From the NCBI GenBank assembly GCA_902806295.1, contig CADCWB010000120.1:1-11253 (forward strand): 11,253 nt of DNA. Direction: 5' to 3'. Under the pieces are notes generated by a model that did no database searches, had not been told where the DNA came from, and saw nothing but the letters and a program-made list of their open reading frames with translations. Shown here one piece after another: positions 7,172 to 11,253 of this stretch. This DNA is from an uncultured Sphingomonas sp. (GTDB lineage Bacteria; Pseudomonadota; Alphaproteobacteria; Sphingomonadales; Sphingomonadaceae). Position 1 is the first letter of the stretch, and each line of letters starts with the position of its first letter. The position numbers were made by a program, and so were the translations under genes.

Positions 7172-8386
7172 GTGAAGCGGGATATTTTGCGTCCGGCGAT
7201 CGTCGGTGTGGTCGTGTTTGGCTTTGGGCTGGCGACGCAGGCTCAGGGGCAGCCAAAGCCAGAGAACAAGGACACTCCCGAGGAGATTGCCAAGGACGCC
7301 GCCCGCGACCTCAAGGACAATCGCTTCTACAACAAGCCGGGTGCGACCCGCGCTCAGTATGATGCCGATTGGCAGGAGTGCCGGCTGATCGCCCGCGGCT
7401 CCAAGATCATCAACGGTAGCCAGACCTACTATAATCCAGCGCTCTACAATCCCTCCATTTCGCCGCTTGCGGCCGGCATCGGCGGTGGCCTTGGAGCGCT
7501 GATCGGCGCGGCCATCGTCGAGGGCGTTCAGCGGCGCGAGAACCGCAAGCGCTGCCTGATGATCAAGGGTTGGCGCATGGTTAAACTGCCCGCGGCTAAC
7601 GCCGGCGCCGTGTCCGCGATGAGCGACGCCAACAAGCAGGCCTATTTCAATCGGATCGTCGGAGCGCAGAAGGTCGAAGGCGAGATCGACGAACTCACTC
7701 GCTTCGGACCGCCGCAAGACGCGGCCCTGATGATCAGCCCGGCCCTGGCTGGCCCCGCGACGCTGTTCATCGACAAGGATCCGGCCAAGGCCGTACTGCC
7801 GCCGCTCGCAACCGGTCAGGGGGCGCTGGTGGTGGCGTTCCGGCGCAACGGCGGCGCTGCGGCCGGTCGCTCCGGCGCGCTCCAGCTGTTCCGTTACAAT
7901 CGGACGGAAGGCGACCTCTACTATCAGCCGCGCGACTGGAAGAAGAAGGGCGACAAGACGACCTACGTGGTTGCAGTGCCGAGCGGCGACAAAAAGGCCC
8001 CGTACGAGCTGCGCATCATCCCTGTGACCGCGGGCGATTACGTCCTGAACGGATCGACCGTGGGCCCGAACGTCCCGCCGACCAGTAGCAACTGCTTTGG
8101 CGCACCGATGATCCGGATTGAGGAAGGGCAATATGCCTATCTGGGTGATGCCAGCCCGTTCATGGGCGAGCGCCTGACCGATGGCGCCAAGCACCACGGC
8201 ATGATCTTCAGCCGCAACTTCGACGTCGCCAAGCAGGCGATGGCCAAGCTGCGGCCGGAGGTGGCCGGCAAGATGGTCGAACCCGCCATCCAAAACCGCG
8301 CGACCTACTCCTGCGCGGCCGTGACGATGGACCGCTTCGATTGGCCGGGCGCGACCGAGCTCGCGCCGCTAGCGAGCAAGTCCTAG
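7172..8386 (+). CDS. secreted glycine-zipper protein of unknown function
   Basis: A 404-residue protein with a signal peptide (hydrophobic 9-22, likely cut after about residue 26). The mature N-terminus is charged and carries Cys70. A glycine-zipper-like hydrophobic segment SPLAAGIGGGLGALIGAAI (97-115) is followed by the basic RRENRKRC and Cys128, so it probably inserts into or packs against a membrane in the envelope. The C-terminal half (about 215-390) looks like a beta-rich domain, with GALVVAFRRNG, GALQLFRYNR, YELRIIPVTAGDYVLNG and a late Cys381; a Cys308 is also present. I do not recognise the family; resemblance to lipoprotein domains such as DUF2846 is only a guess. The start is GTG, chosen for the strong GGGGGAG Shine-Dalgarno (7157-7163) eight bases upstream. 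It heads a tight operon (21-base gap to the next gene). Confidence 0.88.
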   Translation: MKRDILRPAIVGVVVFGFGLATQAQGQPKPENKDTPEEIAKDAARDLKDNRFYNKPGATRAQYDADWQECRLIARGSKIINGSQTYYNPALYNPSISPLAAGIGGGLGALIGAAIVEGVQRRENRKRCLMIKGWRMVKLPAANAGAVSAMSDANKQAYFNRIVGAQKVEGEIDELTRFGPPQDAALMISPALAGPATLFIDKDPAKAVLPPLATGQGALVVAFRRNGGAAAGRSGALQLFRYNRTEGDLYYQPRDWKKKGDKTTYVVAVPSGDKKAPYELRIIPVTAGDYVLNGSTVGPNVPPTSSNCFGAPMIRIEEGQYAYLGDASPFMGERLTDGAKHHGMIFSRNFDVAKQAMAKLRPEVAGKMVEPAIQNRATYSCAAVTMDRFDWPGATELAPLASKS

Positions 8387-8407
8387 GGGCTGACGCCGAT
8401 TGGCCTC

Positions 8408-9352
8408 GTGCTGAAAAACTTACTCTGCCTGCTGGCGGCGCTCCTACTGGGAGCGTCGCCGGCGCTCGCCGCCAAGCGGATTGCCTTGACGTTCGACGAC
8501 GTGCCGCGGGCCCGCGGCGCCTTCTTCACCCCCGACGACCGGACCGCCAGGCTGATCGGCGGCCTGAAGAAGGCCAAGGTTCGTCAAGCAGCGTTCTTCG
8601 TCATACCCGGAAATCTCCTCAAGCCAGATGGAGCGGGCGGCGAGCGGCGGACTGCGGCTTACGTCCGCGCCGGCCATGTGATCGCGAACCACAGCTTCAG
8701 CCATCGCCACCTGTCGGCAACACCGGCGGCAGAGTACATCGCCGACATTGACCGGGCGGATGGCTGGCTCAGGTCGCAGAAAGGCTGGCGGCCGTGGTTC
8801 CGCTTCCCCTTCCTCAACGAAGGGCGCGCGGACAAGGCCAAACGCGATGCGGTCCGCGCGGCGCTGAACTCGCGAGGGCTGCGCAATAGTTATGTCACCG
8901 TCGATGGCGCCGACTGGAACATGGAGGCGCTGACGACCAAGGCCGTGAAGGAGAGCAAGGCGGTCAACATGCGGGCGCTCCGTAAGCTATACGTCGAGAC
9001 CATGGTCGGAGCCGCCGAGTATAATGACGGGCTGGCGCAGCGGACCCTCGGCCGCTCTCCGGCCCACGTGCTGCTGCTGCATGAAACTGACCTGGCCGCG
9101 CTGTTCATCACCGATCTTGTTGCCGGCCTGCGCAAAGCGGGCTGGTCAATTGTTAGCGCCGACGAGGCCTACGCCGACCCGCTTAGCGCCACGATGCCCG
9201 ACGTGCCCTCGGCTCAGGGCACGCTTACCGAAGCGCTGGCATGGGAGAAGGGTCTGCCCGCGCCCCGCTGGTTCGACCGGGTTGATACCAAGATCGCCGA
9301 TCCGCTGTTCGCCAGGCGCGTGCTCGGACAGGCTGTGCCCGAGGCCAACTGA
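8408..9352 (+). CDS. secreted polysaccharide deacetylase (NodB family)
   Basis: Carbohydrate esterase family 4 enzyme that removes acetyl groups from N-acetylated sugars, acting outside the cytoplasm. The 314-residue product begins with a signal peptide (LKNLLCLLAALLLGASPALA, cut after residue 20-22). The NodB motifs are present: TFDD with D30 and D31 (28-31), the metal-binding HSFSH with H95 and H99, the arginine motif RFPF (132-135), VDGADW (165-170) and LLLHE with H225. D31, H95 and H99 are the likely metal ligands. The substrate (peptidoglycan, exopolysaccharide or oligosaccharide) cannot be told. The start is GTG at 8408; the Shine-Dalgarno is poor, and an AGGGG 18 bases upstream is too far to be typical. 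It follows the glycine-zipper gene by 21 bases and is one base from the Rid gene. Confidence 0.92.
   Translation: MLKNLLCLLAALLLGASPALAAKRIALTFDDVPRARGAFFTPDDRTARLIGGLKKAKVRQAAFFVIPGNLLKPDGAGGERRTAAYVRAGHVIANHSFSHRHLSATPAAEYIADIDRADGWLRSQKGWRPWFRFPFLNEGRADKAKRDAVRAALNSRGLRNSYVTVDGADWNMEALTTKAVKESKAVNMRALRKLYVETMVGAAEYNDGLAQRTLGRSPAHVLLLHETDLAALFITDLVAGLRKAGWSIVSADEAYADPLSATMPDVPSAQGTLTEALAWEKGLPAPRWFDRVDTKIADPLFARRVLGQAVPEAN
9341..9344 (+). promoter_or_regulatory. candidate Shine-Dalgarno supporting a CTG start for the Rid gene
   Basis: GAGG lies nine bases before the CTG at 9354 and inside the end of the deacetylase gene. No ATG, GTG or TTG is in frame near the family N-terminus, so this is the best available start support. 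It is weak and could be chance. Confidence 0.35.
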
Positions 9353-9353
9353 G

Positions 9354-9743
9354 CTGCAGCGGCGGAGCACATCCGGCAGCTCTCCTTTCGAAGAGCGTTA
9401 CGGCTTTTCCCGCGCTGTCCGGCTTGGCGATCGCATCCTCATATCGGGCACCGCGCCGGTAGAAGACGACGGCTCCTCGACTCTTGGCGATGCGGCGGCT
9501 CAGGCGACGCGCTGCTTTGCCATCATCTTGAAGGCGGTCGAGGAGCTCGGCGGCTCCGCGAAGGACGTGGTCCGCACCCGCATGTTCATCACCGACTCCC
9601 AAGACGCCGATGCGGTGGGTGCCGTGCATGGCGCGATCTTCCGTGACGTTCGCCCGGCTGCAACCATGGTGGTCGTCAAAGCGCTGCTGCGCGACGAATG
9701 GCGGGTCGAAATCGAAGCGGAAGCGTTCGTGGGTGATGCGTAA
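9354..9743 (+). CDS. Rid (YjgF/YER057c/UK114) family protein
   Basis: Small trimeric cytosolic fold. The archetype RidA hydrolyses reactive enamine/imine intermediates; this branch is less well defined. The conserved core reads SPFEERYGFSRAVRLGDRILISGTAP (10-35), EELGGSAKDVVRTRMFITD (63-81), VHGAIFRDVRPAATMVVVKALL (91-112) and VEIEAEAFVG (118-127). Where RidA has the active-site arginine in PARSCV, this protein has Ala103 in PAATMV, as in divergent Rid subfamilies, so deaminase activity is doubtful. Homologues start about 10 residues before SPFEER, where only CTG (9354) is in frame, and the first in-frame Met, at residue 77, is far inside the domain. It follows the deacetylase by one base and overlaps the lipoprotein gene by eight bases. 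Confidence 0.85.
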   Translation: MQRRSTSGSSPFEERYGFSRAVRLGDRILISGTAPVEDDGSSTLGDAAAQATRCFAIILKAVEELGGSAKDVVRTRMFITDSQDADAVGAVHGAIFRDVRPAATMVVVKALLRDEWRVEIEAEAFVGDA

Positions 9744-10308
9744 CATCTTGGTTCTGCTTGCATCGACCCTTTCGCTTCTCGCTTGCCGACCCGCGGGCGA
9801 CCGCGCCGACAGCAGCGAGGCCTTGTCGGAGGCCGGCGCGACCGGGGCCGCGCCGAGCCGCGGTTTAGGCGATCCGGTGAAGAAAGGCGCTGAACAGGTC
9901 ACGCCCGAAACCCTCCCGGACGATGTTGCCACCGTGGACCCGAAGCCCACAAACGACGCCGCTGGTCCGCCCGCGGCCCCGCCGGCTAACGAGCAAGACG
10001 CGGCGCCCGCTGCTACCATCCCCCAACAATACCGCGGCCGCTGGGGAATGGTGCCGGCCGACTGCACCTCGACAAGAGGCGATGCCAAAGGCCTGATCAG
10101 CGTGGGCGAACGATCCATCAAGTTCTACGAAGCAACGGCCACTCTGACTGAACGACGCCCGGCAGTCGCAACCAGTTTTTCCGGTCTGTTCGCGTTCACC
10201 GGAGAAGGCCAGACCTGGCAGAGAGTGCAGACACTGACCCGTTCGGGTGATGCCCTGACGCGAGCGGAGGAAGAGAACAACTTTTCCTACACCCGTTGCG
10301 CCTCCTGA
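9736..10308 (+). CDS. lipoprotein with a disordered linker and a small conserved domain
   Basis: A 190-residue protein with a lipoprotein signal: MRNILVLLASTLSLLAC, lipidated at Cys17 in the LLAC lipobox. Residues 18-95 are low in complexity and rich in Ala, Pro, Asp and Gly, probably a disordered linker. The C-terminal part (about 95-190), starting at IPQQYRGRWGMVPADCTSTRGD and ending at NNFSYTRCAS, is a compact domain I have seen in sphingomonad lipoproteins; Cys110 and Cys188 may pair. Its function is unknown. A GTG one codon upstream (9733) is an alternative start. It overlaps the Rid gene stop by eight bases and closes the four-gene operon. It is probably held at the outer membrane facing the periplasm. 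Confidence 0.88.
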   Translation: MRNILVLLASTLSLLACRPAGDRADSSEALSEAGATGAAPSRGLGDPVKKGAEQVTPETLPDDVATVDPKPTNDAAGPPAAPPANEQDAAPAATIPQQYRGRWGMVPADCTSTRGDAKGLISVGERSIKFYEATATLTERRPAVATSFSGLFAFTGEGQTWQRVQTLTRSGDALTRAEEENNFSYTRCAS

Positions 10309-10425
10309 CGAGCCAGGACGACCTCCAGCATTCCATCCCGATCGCTCGCGAACTTCAGGCGCGGACTCATGGCTCATGCAGGATGCTATGGAAAGTTCGC
10401 GCCGCTGTCTGCTAGGGCCTGGCCC
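10309..10425 (+). promoter_or_regulatory. intergenic region before the acyl-CoA dehydrogenase
   Basis: 117 bases containing a 9-bp inverted repeat, CGCGAACTT (10347-10355) and AAGTTCGCG (10393-10401), with a 37-base spacer, which could be a regulator site or leader stem. An AGGG Shine-Dalgarno (10414-10417) precedes the next gene. No confident -35/-10 pair is visible. The gap and dyad suggest the acyl-CoA dehydrogenase has its own start signal. Confidence 0.4.
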
Positions 10426-11253
10426 ATGCATCAGTTCGAGCTCACCGACGACCAGCGCCAAATCCAGGAGATGGCGCAGCAATTCACCGCCGCCGAGATC
10501 ACGCCCAATGCCGGCGAATGGGACGAAAAGCACATCTTCCCGCGCGATACGATCCGGCGGGCGGCCGAGCTCGGCTTCGGCGCCATCTACGTGTCGGAGG
10601 AAAGCGGCGGGATCGGGCTTGGCCGGCTTGAGTCGGCGCTGATCATGGAGGCAATGGCGTACGGCTGCCCATCGACCAGCGCTTTCATCTCGATCCATAA
10701 CATGGCGGCCTGGATGATCGACCGCTTCGGCTCGGCGGATGTTAAGGCCAAATACCTTCCGTCGATGATCCCGATGGAGCGGATGGGCAGCTATTGCCTC
10801 ACCGAACCGGGGTCCGGCTCGGACGCCGGGGCACTCAAGACCCGCGCCGTGCTGGACGGCGACCATTATGTAGTCAGCGGCTCCAAGGCCTTCATCTCCG
10901 GTGCCGGCGAGAACGACATCTACGTCACGATGGTCCGCACCGGCCAGGACGGACCCAAGGGCATCACCGCTCTGGTGATCGAGAAGGACATGCCTGGCGT
11001 CAGCTTCGGCGCGCAGGAACGGAAGCTCGGCTGGCACAGCCAACCGACAGCGCAGGTCAACTTCGATGAGGTCCGCGTGCCTATCGCCAATCGCGTCGGG
11101 GCCGAAGGCGAGGGCTTCCGCATCGCCATGATGGGCCTGGACGGCGGGCGGCTCAACATCGGCGCCTGTTCGCTCGGCGGGGCGCAGCGCTGCCTGGACG
11201 AGGCGATTAGCTACACCAAGGAGCGCAAGCAGTTCGGCACCCCGCTGACCGAC
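10426..11253 (+). CDS. acyl-CoA dehydrogenase, isobutyryl-CoA type (3' end outside window)
   Basis: FAD enzyme of the acyl-CoA dehydrogenase family. The first 276 residues are in the window with no stop. Seen: the N-terminal helical domain (MHQFELTDDQRQIQEMAQQF), the middle-domain signature YCLTEPGSGSDAGA (123-136) that contacts FAD and substrate, SGSKAFISGAGENDIYV (151-167), and the start of the C-terminal domain with GLDGGRLNIGACSLGGAQ (237-254) and RKQFGTPL (267-274). Similarity in this region to isobutyryl-CoA dehydrogenase (ACAD8) and the mmsA nearby suggest it oxidises isobutyryl-CoA to methacrylyl-CoA in valine breakdown. The catalytic Glu of the family lies further on and cannot be checked. 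The ATG has AGGG eight bases upstream. 2-methylacyl-CoA or short-chain substrates remain possible. Confidence 0.9.
   Translation, partial: MHQFELTDDQRQIQEMAQQFTAAEITPNAGEWDEKHIFPRDTIRRAAELGFGAIYVSEESGGIGLGRLESALIMEAMAYGCPSTSAFISIHNMAAWMIDRFGSADVKAKYLPSMIPMERMGSYCLTEPGSGSDAGALKTRAVLDGDHYVVSGSKAFISGAGENDIYVTMVRTGQDGPKGITALVIEKDMPGVSFGAQERKLGWHSQPTAQVNFDEVRVPIANRVGAEGEGFRIAMMGLDGGRLNIGACSLGGAQRCLDEAISYTKERKQFGTPLTD

Noticed and set aside
7169..8293. Open frame of 374 codons on the minus strand
   Set aside because: It mirrors the glycine-zipper gene, which has a better Shine-Dalgarno, signal peptide and operon position.
10287..10370. A 27-codon minus-strand frame starting MSPRLKFASDRDG
   Set aside because: It has no recognisable homology or clear Shine-Dalgarno and overlaps the end of the lipoprotein gene; a chance frame is likely.
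9865..11043. Open frame of 392 codons on the minus strand
   Set aside because: It is antisense to the lipoprotein and acyl-CoA dehydrogenase genes, both with clear family features.

Overview
The window looks like chromosomal DNA of a sphingomonad-type alphaproteobacterium. It is GC-rich and densely packed. The RNase R, 184-residue dCTP deaminase, RidA-like and small secreted proteins read like those of Sphingomonas relatives. A pair of short CTGAAAC(A/G)AGTTCAG palindromes between two genes resembles the REP-like elements common in that group. I see no tRNA, rRNA, CRISPR array, transposase, integrase or phage gene. The placement rests on recognising protein families by eye, not on a search.

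Layout. On the + strand, dcd (94-648) converges with, and overlaps by three or four bases at its stop, a minus-strand block read from right to left: a secreted M28 zinc aminopeptidase (5486-4071), a REP-like inverted pair, RNase R (3966-1651), an 82-residue secreted cysteine protein (1517-1269) and an NADPH-dependent FMN reductase (1224-645). The FMN reductase carries a one-base frameshift right beside a perfect 32-bp palindrome. An 88-bp divergent intergenic region separates the peptidase from the rightward block.

The rightward block starts with mmsA (methylmalonate-semialdehyde dehydrogenase, 5575-7074). After a gap with a TTGACA box and a GC hairpin comes a compact four-gene unit (7172-10308): a secreted glycine-zipper protein of unknown function, a secreted NodB-type polysaccharide deacetylase, a Rid-family protein with no standard start codon, and a lipoprotein. 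The block ends with an acyl-CoA dehydrogenase of the isobutyryl-CoA type, cut by the right edge (10426 to end).

How the parts fit. mmsA and the acyl-CoA dehydrogenase both belong to valine breakdown and usually sit next to each other in this group. Here about 3.3 kb of envelope-related genes lies between them. RNase R and dcd are housekeeping genes for RNA turnover and dUTP supply. The most notable points are the palindrome-associated frameshift, the split valine cluster with its uncharacterised envelope operon, the odd start of the Rid gene, and a Ser/Pro-rich insertion in RNase R. I did not find a clear new defence or mobile system.
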